Assembly: GCF_042675915.1 (NCBI RefSeq)
Contig: NZ_JBHTKL010000005.1
Coordinates: 744,001 to 808,000 of the forward strand
DNA length: 64,000 nucleotides
Direction of reading: 5' to 3'
Origin: Thalassobacillus_A hwangdonensis
Lineage (GTDB): Bacteria; Bacillota; Bacilli; Bacillales; Halobacillaceae
Every line of letters starts with the position of its first letter. The first letter of the stretch is position 1. Positions 26,517 through 34,745 of the stretch are shown piece after piece. The position numbers were made by a program, and so were the translations under genes. Under the pieces are notes generated by a model. The model saw nothing but the letters and a program-made list of their open reading frames with translations. It did no database searches and had not been told where the DNA came from.

Positions 26517-26854
26517 TTATTCACCCAACATCTATAAAACTTGCTCTGTCCTGCCGATACTTATAAAAGGAAGCTCCTTTCTTCGATAGAATTGCAGAAT
26601 AGACACGGGGTCCATACTACCATAATCAGGCCATATTTCATAGATTAGGTAAAAAGAATGATAAAAGTTTTATTCTATTTTCAATTGGTAAGTAGAATAG
26701 GCGAAGTAGATAGTGAATGCGAGAATTGTCGAATAATGCAAAAGTCATGGTTTGTGTTATTTCTCTTAAATTTAACAAATTTTCCAAGAGTATTATGCTA
26801 TAATGTGACTAGTTTTTTAAATCGCAACCAGAATAGAAAGATGGAGGGACATGA
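26517..26854. other. Divergent intergenic region upstream of the polysaccharide operon
   Basis: A 338-base gap between a minus-strand peptidase gene and the plus-strand modulator gene. It holds the extended -10 promoter at 26796-26804 and a 16-base AT-rich motif at 26769-26784 that recurs upstream of the second YwqE gene. A 72-codon frame at 26658-26876 has no ribosome site and runs into the real gene, so I do not call it. Confidence 0.6.
26796..26804 (+). promoter_or_regulatory. Extended -10 promoter of the polysaccharide control operon
   Basis: TGCTATAAT (TG-n-TATAAT), 51 bases before the ATG of the Wzz-like gene; no good -35 at normal spacing. Confidence 0.6.
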
Positions 26855-27628
26855 ATGGAAGAGACGATTTCACTGAAAGAGATATTCCAGGTGCTGAAGA
26901 AACGTTTTTGGCTGATTTTCACGCTGACGGTCGGAGCGGTAATCATCGCGGCGGTAGTGAGCTACTTCGTTTTGACACCAACTTACCAGGCTACGTCAGA
27001 ATTCATCGTGAATTCAAATAACCAGCAAGCAGAAGAAGTCGACGTCAATGATATACGAACAAACTTAGAACTTATCAATACATATAAGAAAGTAATCGAA
27101 AGTCCACGTATATTGAATCAGGTCGCAGATGAAATGGGTATCAACATGTCAGCTGGAACGATGCAGAGCAAATTGAATGTTTCCAGTGAGCAGAACACAC
27201 AGGTTGTAACAGTAACGGTGACTGATCCGGATCAAGCATTCGCTGCTGATTTGGCAAACACAGTGTTCCAAGTGTTCAAAGATGAGATTCCTAGTCTTAT
27301 GAACGTCAATAATGTCAATATTCTATCCGAAGCGGTAGCTGTTACAAATCCATCTCCGGTCAATCCGAAGCCACTATTGAACATGGCAATCGCAGCAGTG
27401 CTCGGTTTGATGATCGGTGTCGGAATCGCATTCCTGCTTGAATACTTAGATACTTCAATCAAAACTGAGGATGATCTCGAAAAGCAGCTTGGGATCCCGG
27501 TAATGGGTATCGTCACACATATAGGAGAAGACGAAGTGCAAAAAACGCTCGAGCAGCGGAATATCGCAAGCATTACAGAGAAAGGGGGGCGTCGTGCTTA
27601 TGGCGAGAAAGCGAAGGAAACTATCTAA
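26855..27628 (+). CDS. ywqC: Wzz/YwqC-type chain-length modulator and kinase activator
   Basis: Membrane adaptor that sets polymer length and activates the partner BY-kinase. Two membrane segments at about residues 22-42 and 178-198 flank an extracellular Wzz domain; the second is preceded by NPSPVNPKP, the proline-rich motif of this family, and followed by LLEYLDTSIKTEDDLE. It ends in a cytoplasmic tail that in homologues contacts the kinase. GGAGG ribosome site. The end overlaps the kinase start by 35 bases, so the two are co-translated. Confidence 0.92.
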   Translation: MEETISLKEIFQVLKKRFWLIFTLTVGAVIIAAVVSYFVLTPTYQATSEFIVNSNNQQAEEVDVNDIRTNLELINTYKKVIESPRILNQVADEMGINMSAGTMQSKLNVSSEQNTQVVTVTVTDPDQAFAADLANTVFQVFKDEIPSLMNVNNVNILSEAVAVTNPSPVNPKPLLNMAIAAVLGLMIGVGIAFLLEYLDTSIKTEDDLEKQLGIPVMGIVTHIGEDEVQKTLEQRNIASITEKGGRRAYGEKAKETI

Positions 27629-28295
27629 TACGAAAGCACGTACGTTGATCACGAAACTGAATCCACGTTCCCCAATTTCTGAGCAGTACCGTACCATCCG
27701 CACAAACCTGCAGTTCGCTTCTGTAGATAAGGAATTGCAGACAATGATGGTGACATCCGCCGGACCATCAGAAGGAAAGTCCCTGACCGTATCGAACCTA
27801 AGTGTCACGTTCGCCCAGCAGGGGAAAAAGGTGCTCCTTATTGATGCAGATATGCGGAAGCCGACACTTCACTACACGTTCCGTCTAGATAACAGCCTTG
27901 GACTGAGCAGTGTGCTGATCGGTGAACGGAGTCTTGAACAGGTGGCTAGAGAAAGTGATGTCCCTGGACTTGATCTGATTCCATCTGGCCCGATTCCACC
28001 GAATCCATCTGAATTGCTGAGCTCAAAAGCAATGAAGAACTTCATGGAATTGTGCAAAGGTCAATACGACATGGTCATTTTCGATATGGCACCGGTGCTT
28101 GCAGTAACCGATGCACAGATCATGGCGGCAGAGTGTGACGGCGTCCTGCTTGTGACACGAAGCAAACAGACGGACATTGAAGCTGGTAAGAAAGCAGTCG
28201 AGCTTCTAAAACAGGTGAAGGCAAATATTCTAGGTGGCGTTCTGAACGATGTGGAAGCGAAGCGCTCCAATTACTATTATTACTATGGTTCATAA
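27594..28295 (+). CDS. ywqD: BY-kinase (bacterial tyrosine kinase, YwqD/CapB type)
   Basis: Cytoplasmic tyrosine autokinase that cycles with the membrane modulator to control polysaccharide synthesis. Walker A SAGPSEGKS, Walker A' VLLIDADMRKPT and Walker B VIFDMAPV are present, together with the C-terminal tyrosine cluster SNYYYYYGS that is the autophosphorylation site. The start is GTG at 27594, or ATG two codons later, after AAAGGGGGGC. Length and layout match YwqD. Its expected phosphatase is encoded next, in two copies. Confidence 0.95.
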   Translation: MLMARKRRKLSNTKARTLITKLNPRSPISEQYRTIRTNLQFASVDKELQTMMVTSAGPSEGKSLTVSNLSVTFAQQGKKVLLIDADMRKPTLHYTFRLDNSLGLSSVLIGERSLEQVARESDVPGLDLIPSGPIPPNPSELLSSKAMKNFMELCKGQYDMVIFDMAPVLAVTDAQIMAAECDGVLLVTRSKQTDIEAGKKAVELLKQVKANILGGVLNDVEAKRSNYYYYYGS

Positions 28296-28324
28296 GATTC
28301 AACTTCATATTTCCTAAAAAATTT

Positions 28325-28362
28325 TAAGATGCTGTGCATATGTCATGCGCGGCATCTTTTTT
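28325..28362 (+). terminator. Intrinsic terminator after the kinase gene
   Basis: Stem AAGATGC-GTGCAT / ATGCGC-GCATCTT with a run of six T. It separates the modulator/kinase pair from the phosphatase genes. Confidence 0.82.
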
Positions 28363-28465
28363 ATGATGAAACGTATTACCAATCATTGTAAAGACAATGA
28401 ATAGGTCTTTGTTACTGTTTTTACTGTGAAAATATGGTTAGAGAAAGTTCGACAAAATACCCCCC

Positions 28466-28493
28466 TTTGCATGAATGTGTAAAATGGTATACT
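28466..28493 (+). promoter_or_regulatory. Candidate promoter of the first phosphatase gene
   Basis: TTTGCA (28466-28471) and TATACT (28488-28493) with a 16-base spacer, about 75 bases before the ATG. Confidence 0.45.
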
Positions 28494-28568
28494 GAAAATA
28501 CATCAAAAAATACCAATTGATAGATATAAAGAATTATACTTAGGTATTAAGTAGGAAGTAGGGGAACT

Positions 28569-29336
28569 ATGATTGATATTCATTGCCACATCCTCCCTGG
28601 GGTGGATGATGGAGCACAGACATTGGAAGACAGTCTCGCAATGGCGAGAGAAGCATCGAAGCAGGGGGTCGATACGATTGTTGCTACGCCGCATCACCGC
28701 AACGGACAATTCGATAATCCTAGATTGCAAATCTTTCATCAAGTCCAGGACTTGAACGAAGAATTGGAACGCGCAGGCATTCCGGTGAAGATTTTGTCCG
28801 GCCAGGAAACACGTATCAACGGGGAAATGGTTGAAGATTTGGAGTCTGAGGAACTCTTGCCGCTTAACGTCACCAGCAAATATGTATTCGTAGAGCTGCC
28901 TTCAGACCAGGTACCGCATTATACGAAGCAGGTATTATATGATATGCAGATGGCGGGCTATAAACCGGTTATCGTTCATCCGGAGCGGAACAAGAAAATC
29001 GTCGAGCAACCGGATTTGCTCTATCAATTCGTAAAGAACGGTGCATTTGCTCAGGTGACTGCAGCTAGTGTGGCAGGTAAGTTCGGCAAGAACATTCAGA
29101 AGTTCAGCCATCAGCTGATCGAGAACAACCTTGTCCACCTTGTAGCATCCGATGCGCACAATACGAAACGTCGCGGCTTCTATATGAAAGAAGCTTTCGA
29201 TGAAATCCGTAAGAAACATGGAACAGGAATGGTGTACCAGCTTTCAGAGAACGCGCATTTTGTCATCAATGGGGAAGTGGTGTCAACTGACATCCCTGCA
29301 CGTGTCAAGACAAAGAAGATTCTTGGAATATTTTGA
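28569..29336 (+). CDS. ywqE: Tyrosine-protein phosphatase YwqE/CapC type (copy 1)
   Basis: Manganese-dependent PHP-fold phosphatase that dephosphorylates the BY-kinase. The metal-binding IDIHCHILPGVDDGAQ opens the protein, followed by ATPHHRNG, GQETRI, FVELPSDQVP, IVHPERN and LVASDAHN, all typical of YwqE. Cytoplasmic. It has its own promoter and lies 273 bases after the kinase gene, behind a terminator, so kinase and phosphatase can be set independently. Confidence 0.94.
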   Translation: MIDIHCHILPGVDDGAQTLEDSLAMAREASKQGVDTIVATPHHRNGQFDNPRLQIFHQVQDLNEELERAGIPVKILSGQETRINGEMVEDLESEELLPLNVTSKYVFVELPSDQVPHYTKQVLYDMQMAGYKPVIVHPERNKKIVEQPDLLYQFVKNGAFAQVTAASVAGKFGKNIQKFSHQLIENNLVHLVASDAHNTKRRGFYMKEAFDEIRKKHGTGMVYQLSENAHFVINGEVVSTDIPARVKTKKILGIF

Positions 29337-29367
29337 GGAATTTACACGAAATTTACTAAATTCTCCC

Positions 29368-29395
29368 TTCAATTCCATCGATACTATGCTATAAT
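29368..29395 (+). promoter_or_regulatory. Promoter of the second phosphatase gene
   Basis: TTCAAT (29368-29373) and TATAAT (29390-29395) spaced by 16 bases, with an extended TG at 29387-29388, 65 bases before the start. Confidence 0.6.
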
Positions 29396-29459
29396 AGTTA
29401 CCGATGTAAAGGAATTGTAATCTATCTGAAAATTCACCTGTTGAAGGGAGATTCATAAC

Positions 29460-30230
29460 TTGATTGATTTACATTCTCACATACTCCCTGGGGTTGATGA
29501 TGGAGCGAAGACGCTTGAAGACAGTCTGGCAATGGCGGAAGCAGCTGTTCAGGATGGCATAGACACAATCATCGCAACTCCCCACCACCAGAATGGGAAA
29601 TACATAAACGAAGCACCTACCATACTTAACGCAGTACATAATTTAAACGAAGCACTCCAATCCAATCAGATTCCGCTCAAAGTTCTACCTGGACAAGAAA
29701 CAAGAATCCACGGTTCGATGGTCGAAGCACTTGAGGAGGGTACGATCCTTCCACTCAATGAAGACACAGGTTATGTTTTTGTCGAGCTGCCATCCGACCA
29801 GGTCCCGAGATATACGAAGCAAGTGTTATTCGATATCCAGATGAAAGGCTACAAGCCGATCATCGTCCATCCCGAACGCAATGCAAAACTGATCCAGGAA
29901 CCAGACCTACTCTATCAATTCGTCCAAAACGGAGCCTACACACAAATCACTGCAGCAAGCCTTTGCGGCCGATTCGGTAAAAACATACAGACATTCACAC
30001 ATCAGTTGATCGAGGCAAACCTTACGCACCTGATTGCATCTGACGCGCACAACACCACATCAAGAGGATTTTGTGTACGCGAAGCATATCAGGAAGTACA
30101 GGAAAACTATGGAGCCTCCATGGTTTATTTTTTTGATGAAAATGCGAAATTTGTAGCCGGGGGTCAGAACCTGGCAGCAGACCCACCAGAACAAATCAGG
30201 AAAAAGAAGAAATTTCTCGGTATTTTTTAA
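29460..30230 (+). CDS. ywqE: Tyrosine-protein phosphatase YwqE/CapC type (copy 2)
   Basis: Tandem paralogue of the preceding gene with all PHP metal-site motifs intact (IDLHSHILPGVDDGAK, ATPHHQNG, GQETRIHG, FVELPSDQVP, IVHPERN, LIASDAHN). The start is a TTG directly before Ile-Asp-Leu-His, with GAAGGGAGA as ribosome site; the weak start suggests lower yield than copy 1. It is 36 bases before the EpsC/CapD-like gene and probably cotranscribed with it, while copy 1 has separate control. Confidence 0.93.
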   Translation: MIDLHSHILPGVDDGAKTLEDSLAMAEAAVQDGIDTIIATPHHQNGKYINEAPTILNAVHNLNEALQSNQIPLKVLPGQETRIHGSMVEALEEGTILPLNEDTGYVFVELPSDQVPRYTKQVLFDIQMKGYKPIIVHPERNAKLIQEPDLLYQFVQNGAYTQITAASLCGRFGKNIQTFTHQLIEANLTHLIASDAHNTTSRGFCVREAYQEVQENYGASMVYFFDENAKFVAGGQNLAADPPEQIRKKKKFLGIF

Positions 30231-30266
30231 CCGGGACAAGAAACCGAAAGAAAGGAGCGTGAGAAG

Positions 30267-32114
30267 TTGAGCTATAGTAAGCGGTTAGCATTATTGATCC
30301 TGATCGATTCGATGATCGTGTCGTTTTCCGTGTTCATGTCGCACTTCTTTTTGAATCCTTATGTACAAGTATTTGACACAGCGATGCTCGTCGCGTCACT
30401 GACGCTGTTATTATCCCATCATTTATTTTCTCATTATTTAGGGTTGTATAAGAAGGTGTGGCGCTATGCCAGCTTGGAAGAATTGCGCGGGATTCTGCTT
30501 GTCATCACGTTATCAATCATCATCACTGCAGGAGTGCAGGGCATCTTCTTCGGACAAGTATATGAACGAGCACTGATTGTCACGTGGATGATGCATATCA
30601 TTCTAATTGGAGGAGTACGATTCGCCTGGCGCTATTACAATACATATGAATTTACGCTATTCAATCTTAAACAAAAAAGCCAGGAAGTTGCTCAGCAGGA
30701 TAAGAAACGCACATTGATTATCGGCGCTGGTGCCGCAGGACAGATGCTTGCCAAGCAGATGTGTGGAAAGAATCAGACAGACAGCAAAGTTGTCGGCTTC
30801 ATCGATGACAATTTCACATTACATAAATTGTCTGTCGTAAATCTTCCAATCATGGGAAGCGTCAAAGATCTACCTGAGGTTGTCGCCCATCATCAGATCA
30901 ACCATATCGTGATTGCGATGCCTTCGGTGGGGCGGACGCGGGTAAAAGAAATTATAACAGAAGCGAGCAAAGTAGTGAAAAATGTGCAAACGTTACCTAT
31001 GATCGAGGACATCGCACTTGGTAAGATATCCGTCAGTCAGATTCGTGATGTCGAAATCCAGGATCTGCTTGGCAGAGAGCCTGTTGAACTCGATATCGAT
31101 TCGATTTCATCCGAAATTGAAGGGCAGACAATCATGGTCACCGGTGCAGGTGGTTCCATAGGTTCGGAAATCTGCCGTCAACTTGTGAAGTTCGCACCTG
31201 AACGATTAATTATGCTCGGTCATGGTGAAAACAGCATTTATACGATTCATATGGAATTACGGACTTATAACATCAAAACGGAGCTCATCCCGGCCATTGC
31301 AGATGTTCAGGACCGAGACCGAATTTTCCAAGTAATGCAGGAGTTCCAGCCGACCTATGTCTACCATGCTGCTGCCCATAAACACGTACCTCTTATGGAA
31401 GCGAACCCTAAAGAGGCTGTGAAGAACAATGTGTTTGGAACTAAAAATGTCGCTGAAGCTGCTGATGCTGCATCTGTAAAAACATTCGTACTCGTTTCAA
31501 CCGATAAGGCGGTAAATCCAACAAATGTGATGGGATCGACGAAAAGAATTGCCGAAATGGTTATCCAACAGCTGGCACAGACGAGCCGAACGAAGTATGT
31601 TGCCGTACGATTCGGTAATGTCCTTGGAAGCCGTGGTAGTGTCATTCCATTGTTTAAAAAACAAATTGAGAACGGTGGACCGGTGACGGTCACCCATCCG
31701 GAAATGACCCGTTATTTCATGACGATTCCAGAAGCAAGCAGGCTGGTTCTTCAGGCAGGGACACTTGCACGCGGAGGGGAAATCTTCGTGCTCGATATGG
31801 GTGAACCAGTCAAAATCGTTGACCTGGCTAAGAACCTTATTCATCTTTCCGGATTTACTGAAAATGAGATCCCTATCCACTTCACAGGAATCCGCCCTGG
31901 TGAAAAAATGTATGAAGAGTTGCTGAATGAAAACGAAGTTCATCCTAAGCCGGTTTTCCCGAAGATTTTCATTGGAAATACAGTGGAGAATGACTACAGC
32001 AAAGTCAGAATTTTGCTTGATACGCATGCAGAACTGACAGAGCATCAATTAAGTGACTATGTATTGTCGCTTGCGAATGATAAAGAATCGGAGCTATTCA
32101 GCTTAGTGAAATAA
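30267..32114 (+). CDS. EpsC/CapD-like membrane-bound NDP-sugar 4,6-dehydratase/epimerase
   Basis: Membrane enzyme of the EpsC/CapD/PglF group that makes a UDP-4-keto-6-deoxy amino sugar. Four membrane segments lie in the first 115 residues, a first Rossmann-type domain follows (IIGAGAAGQM near 150) and a second catalytic one begins near 285 (MVTGAGGSIGSEICRQL). The S-T-D-K-A motif VLVSTDKAVNPTNVMGSTKR provides the family's modified SDR active site, in which Met/Lys replace Tyr/Lys. TTG start with AAAGGAGCG. It ends the conserved front part of the locus; the AT-rich glycan cassette begins 445 bases later. Confidence 0.9.
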   Translation: MSYSKRLALLILIDSMIVSFSVFMSHFFLNPYVQVFDTAMLVASLTLLLSHHLFSHYLGLYKKVWRYASLEELRGILLVITLSIIITAGVQGIFFGQVYERALIVTWMMHIILIGGVRFAWRYYNTYEFTLFNLKQKSQEVAQQDKKRTLIIGAGAAGQMLAKQMCGKNQTDSKVVGFIDDNFTLHKLSVVNLPIMGSVKDLPEVVAHHQINHIVIAMPSVGRTRVKEIITEASKVVKNVQTLPMIEDIALGKISVSQIRDVEIQDLLGREPVELDIDSISSEIEGQTIMVTGAGGSIGSEICRQLVKFAPERLIMLGHGENSIYTIHMELRTYNIKTELIPAIADVQDRDRIFQVMQEFQPTYVYHAAAHKHVPLMEANPKEAVKNNVFGTKNVAEAADAASVKTFVLVSTDKAVNPTNVMGSTKRIAEMVIQQLAQTSRTKYVAVRFGNVLGSRGSVIPLFKKQIENGGPVTVTHPEMTRYFMTIPEASRLVLQAGTLARGGEIFVLDMGEPVKIVDLAKNLIHLSGFTENEIPIHFTGIRPGEKMYEELLNENEVHPKPVFPKIFIGNTVENDYSKVRILLDTHAELTEHQLSDYVLSLANDKESELFSLVK

Positions 32115-32559
32115 ACTGAACTAAGTGCTAACGGTATGAATGAAGTGAATTAAGCTATTAGACCGGCAAATGGGACTCAGAAACCATTTCCCCCGAGGAA
32201 TGAGTAAGATGATTACCGAGTTCATTTAGTAGGATCAGGTGCTCGGAAGTAAATCTTTCTTGTTGATTTGTTGACATAAAAGTAGAAAGTTAAGCCATCT
32301 GGTTTAACTTTCTATTTATGAGTTCGTCTGAAAGATATGTTGTTGTATCCTGTAAACTATTAACGGAGGCATTCGACTGTTTTGTGGGTGTGCGTATAGC
32401 AGACACCTTAGGCGCACTTGTTGTCAAGGGAATGGCGTGAGGATGAGTTAGACGCCCGTTTTATTTTTATTCTATTAGTGGGTTAGTAGTTGATTTGAAA
32501 TATTCAAGGTAAGTCCTAAACTACTAATATTTAATCTATACATAAGAGAGGTAATTAAG
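32115..32559 (+). promoter_or_regulatory. Long structured leader before the glycan cassette
   Basis: A 445-base gap without a gene. It contains at least two hairpins, AAATGG / CCATTT at about 32168-32190 and CCGAG / CTCGG at about 32217-32250, then the terminator-like hairpin at 32283-32314, and further paired stretches near 32385-32450 (GTGCG / CGCAC and GGCGT / ACGCC, the latter before a T-rich run). The layout, a folded element ahead of terminators inside an exopolysaccharide operon, resembles that of the EAR (epsC-type) processive antitermination RNA of B. subtilis. I cannot confirm membership by eye. Confidence 0.45.
32283..32319 (+). terminator. Terminator-like hairpin in the leader
   Basis: Stem TAGAAAGTTAA / TTAACTTTCTA with inner CC/GG pairs, followed by TTTAT. 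It would stop transcription coming from the EpsC/CapD-like gene unless it is read through. Confidence 0.7.
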
Positions 32560-33240
32560 ATGTCATATTTAGTTGTAATTGCACATCCTGATGATGAAGT
32601 TTTAGGAGCAGGAGCTACAATGTACAAACTTGCACAAGAAGGGCATTCAGTTAATGTATGTATTCTATCTGGAGATGTAAATGCGCGAAATTTCCGCCCA
32701 AGTACTGATGAATTAAATGAAGATGTGCACAATTCAATGAATATTATAGGTGTTGATCGAGTGATTACTGGCAACTTCCCTAATATTGAATTTAATAAGG
32801 TACCGCATTTAAAGCTTGTTCAGTTTATTGAAAAAGCAATTATAGAGACAAATGCTGATGTTATTTTTACACACCATCCAGCGGATTTAAATAACGATCA
32901 CCTCCACACTTCTCTGGCTTGCCAAGCAGCTTCGAGGCTATTCCAACGAAGAAGTGATGTTAAACCTTTAAAAGAACTACTCTTCATGGAAGTTCCATCA
33001 TCTACAGAATGGGGACTAAACAAAACGATGAATCAATTCTCACCTAACACATTTATAGAAGTTGGTGAAAAGAGTGTTGATAAAAAGATAGAGGCTCTTG
33101 CTCAGTATCGTGGTGTAATGAGAGATTATCCTCATCCTAGAAGTAATGAGGCAATCAAAGGTTTAGCAGCCTATCGTGGTGGCCAAGCTGGCATGGTTTA
33201 TGCTGAAGCCTTTGAAAGTGTATTTAGACGTGGATTCTAA
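32560..33240 (+). CDS. PIG-L/LmbE family N-deacetylase
   Basis: Zinc-dependent deacetylase of the LmbE family, which removes the acetyl group from GlcNAc-type substrates. The metal motif IAHPDDEVLGAG is at residues 6-17 and the second site THHPADLNNDHLHTS at about 107-121. Cytoplasmic. GAGAGG ribosome site. It is followed 21 bases later by a formyltransferase, which suggests that the freed amine of a nucleotide or lipid-linked amino sugar is then formylated. First gene of the AT-rich cassette. Confidence 0.87.
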   Translation: MSYLVVIAHPDDEVLGAGATMYKLAQEGHSVNVCILSGDVNARNFRPSTDELNEDVHNSMNIIGVDRVITGNFPNIEFNKVPHLKLVQFIEKAIIETNADVIFTHHPADLNNDHLHTSLACQAASRLFQRRSDVKPLKELLFMEVPSSTEWGLNKTMNQFSPNTFIEVGEKSVDKKIEALAQYRGVMRDYPHPRSNEAIKGLAAYRGGQAGMVYAEAFESVFRRGF

Positions 33241-33261
33241 ATGAAGAGAGGATGAGATAAG

Positions 33262-34086
33262 GTGAAGAAAAAAATAGCTTTTGCTACTTGTGTACAATTA
33301 GGTCTGAGCTGTATTGAAGAAATATATCGCATTGGTGGGAGTCTTGATTTACTCATAACTCTTAAAGATGCAAAAGCGAAGAATAAGTCTGGAAGAGTTT
33401 ATTTAGATGAGATTGCAAATGAACATAATGCACCCCTCTTGAAAATTGATAACATCAACGATCAAGATGTTCTTAGTACTTTAAAAGAACACCAAATTGA
33501 TTGGTTGTTTATTATTGGTTGGTCCCAAATAGCTAAGAAAGATGTTCTTGAGGCACCAACTCATGGTTGCATCGGTATGCATCCTACCTTATTACCAGTC
33601 GGTAGAGGAAGAGCAGCAATACCGTGGGCAATTATTAAAGGGTTAAAAGAAACTGGTGTAACTATGTTTAAGTTGGATGAAGGTGTAGATACAGGAGATA
33701 TTATTGGTCAAGGCGTTATTAAGCTAGATCAGAATACAACAGCAACAGAACTTTATCAAAAAGTGGACAATATGCACATTACCCTTATTGCAAAATATTG
33801 GGACGAAATCGTTAATAACAATATTACACTTACAAAGCAAAACGATGCGGCTGCTACAGAGTGGCTGGGAAGAAAGCCAGAAGATGGCGAGATATTAAGT
33901 AGTATGACTATGGATGAAGTTGATAAATTGGTCAGAGCCGTTACACATCCGTATCCAGGAGCTTTCTATAAAGATAGAGATAAAACAATAAGAGTATGGT
34001 CAGCTAAAACAAATAAAAACGATGGTGGAATAAAACTTAGTGATGGGTATTTAATTCCTATTGATTATGAAGTTGAGGGATTGTAA
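33262..34086 (+). CDS. Formyltransferase-family protein, likely sugar N-formyltransferase
   Basis: Methionyl-tRNA-formyltransferase-like fold, using N10-formyl-tetrahydrofolate. The core motif is IGMHPTLLPVGRGRAAIPW followed by DEGVDTGDII. The His and Asp of the catalytic trio are present, but the Asn that normally stands two residues before the His reads Gly, as far as I can align by eye. It is too divergent and in the wrong context to be Fmt. It overlaps the next start by one base. The likely substrate is an amino sugar freed by the adjacent LmbE-type deacetylase; this is inference. Confidence 0.8.
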   Translation: MKKKIAFATCVQLGLSCIEEIYRIGGSLDLLITLKDAKAKNKSGRVYLDEIANEHNAPLLKIDNINDQDVLSTLKEHQIDWLFIIGWSQIAKKDVLEAPTHGCIGMHPTLLPVGRGRAAIPWAIIKGLKETGVTMFKLDEGVDTGDIIGQGVIKLDQNTTATELYQKVDNMHITLIAKYWDEIVNNNITLTKQNDAAATEWLGRKPEDGEILSSMTMDEVDKLVRAVTHPYPGAFYKDRDKTIRVWSAKTNKNDGGIKLSDGYLIPIDYEVEGL

Positions 34087-34745
34087 TGGAAGGTAAAAAG
34101 TTTCAAAGGTTTATAAAACGTATAATTGATATTGTGGTCTCCTTAATAGTACTTTTATTATTTTTGCCACTGTGGATTATAGTAGCTACTTTGATAAAGG
34201 CGACTTCTAAAGGACCTGTATTTTTCTTACAAGAAAGGCCAGGATTAAACAAACAAATCTTTAAAGTTTATAAATTTCGTACGATGAAGCTCGGGTCAGA
34301 CAAAATGGTTAAGGGTCAAGAAGTAATGAAAGACGATGATCGTGTAACTGGTATTGGAAAACTGCTTAGAAGAACTAAGATAGATGAAATTCCTCAAGTG
34401 TTAAATGTATTAAAGGGTGAAATGAGTCTAGTTGGGCCAAGGCCTGAAAGAATTTCATCCCTTTCGGATTACGATGATGAAATCTCAAAAAGACTTAACA
34501 TGAGCCCAGGAATGACTGGGTTAGCACAAGTAAGTGGCAATATTTATCTTTCCTTAGAAGGTAGATACAAGTTTGATGTTTATTATGTAGAGAATTTTAG
34601 TGTATGGCTAGATTTAAAGATAATTTTAAGAACTGTTGGTGTCGTTTTATTTGGTGAAGATAGATATGTTAACAGATGTTTAGTTGACATTAAACTAGGA
34701 GCTAAAGAGGTAGCTGCCACTAAAGAGGAGACTGTTTCTAAATGA
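34086..34745 (+). CDS. Undecaprenyl-phosphate sugar-phosphate transferase (priming enzyme)
   Basis: Short WcaJ/PglC-type monotopic phosphoglycosyl transferase that starts the repeat unit by transferring a sugar phosphate to undecaprenyl phosphate. One hydrophobic membrane-embedded helix (about residues 15-37) is followed by GPVFFLQERPGLNK, YKFRTMK, the catalytic DEIPQVLNVLKGEMSLVGPRPE, and GLAQVSG. Its presence shows that the polymer is built on a lipid carrier and flipped, in agreement with the flippase and polymerase genes further on. Overlaps both neighbours by a few bases. Confidence 0.92.
   Translation: MEGKKFQRFIKRIIDIVVSLIVLLLFLPLWIIVATLIKATSKGPVFFLQERPGLNKQIFKVYKFRTMKLGSDKMVKGQEVMKDDDRVTGIGKLLRRTKIDEIPQVLNVLKGEMSLVGPRPERISSLSDYDDEISKRLNMSPGMTGLAQVSGNIYLSLEGRYKFDVYYVENFSVWLDLKIILRTVGVVLFGEDRYVNRCLVDIKLGAKEVAATKEETVSK

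Noticed and set aside
26658..26876. 72-codon plus-strand frame before the Wzz-like gene
   Set aside because: No ribosome site, contains the promoter of the next operon and runs into its coding start.
32115..32559. Possible insertion-sequence remnant between the EpsC/CapD-like gene and the glycan cassette
   Set aside because: I looked for transposase fragments, terminal inverted repeats and target duplications and saw none. Hairpins and a terminator fit a leader RNA better.
33262..34086. Methionyl-tRNA formyltransferase (fmt)
   Set aside because: It is shorter than usual Fmt, has a changed catalytic motif and sits in a glycan cassette rather than beside def; a sugar formyltransferase is more likely.
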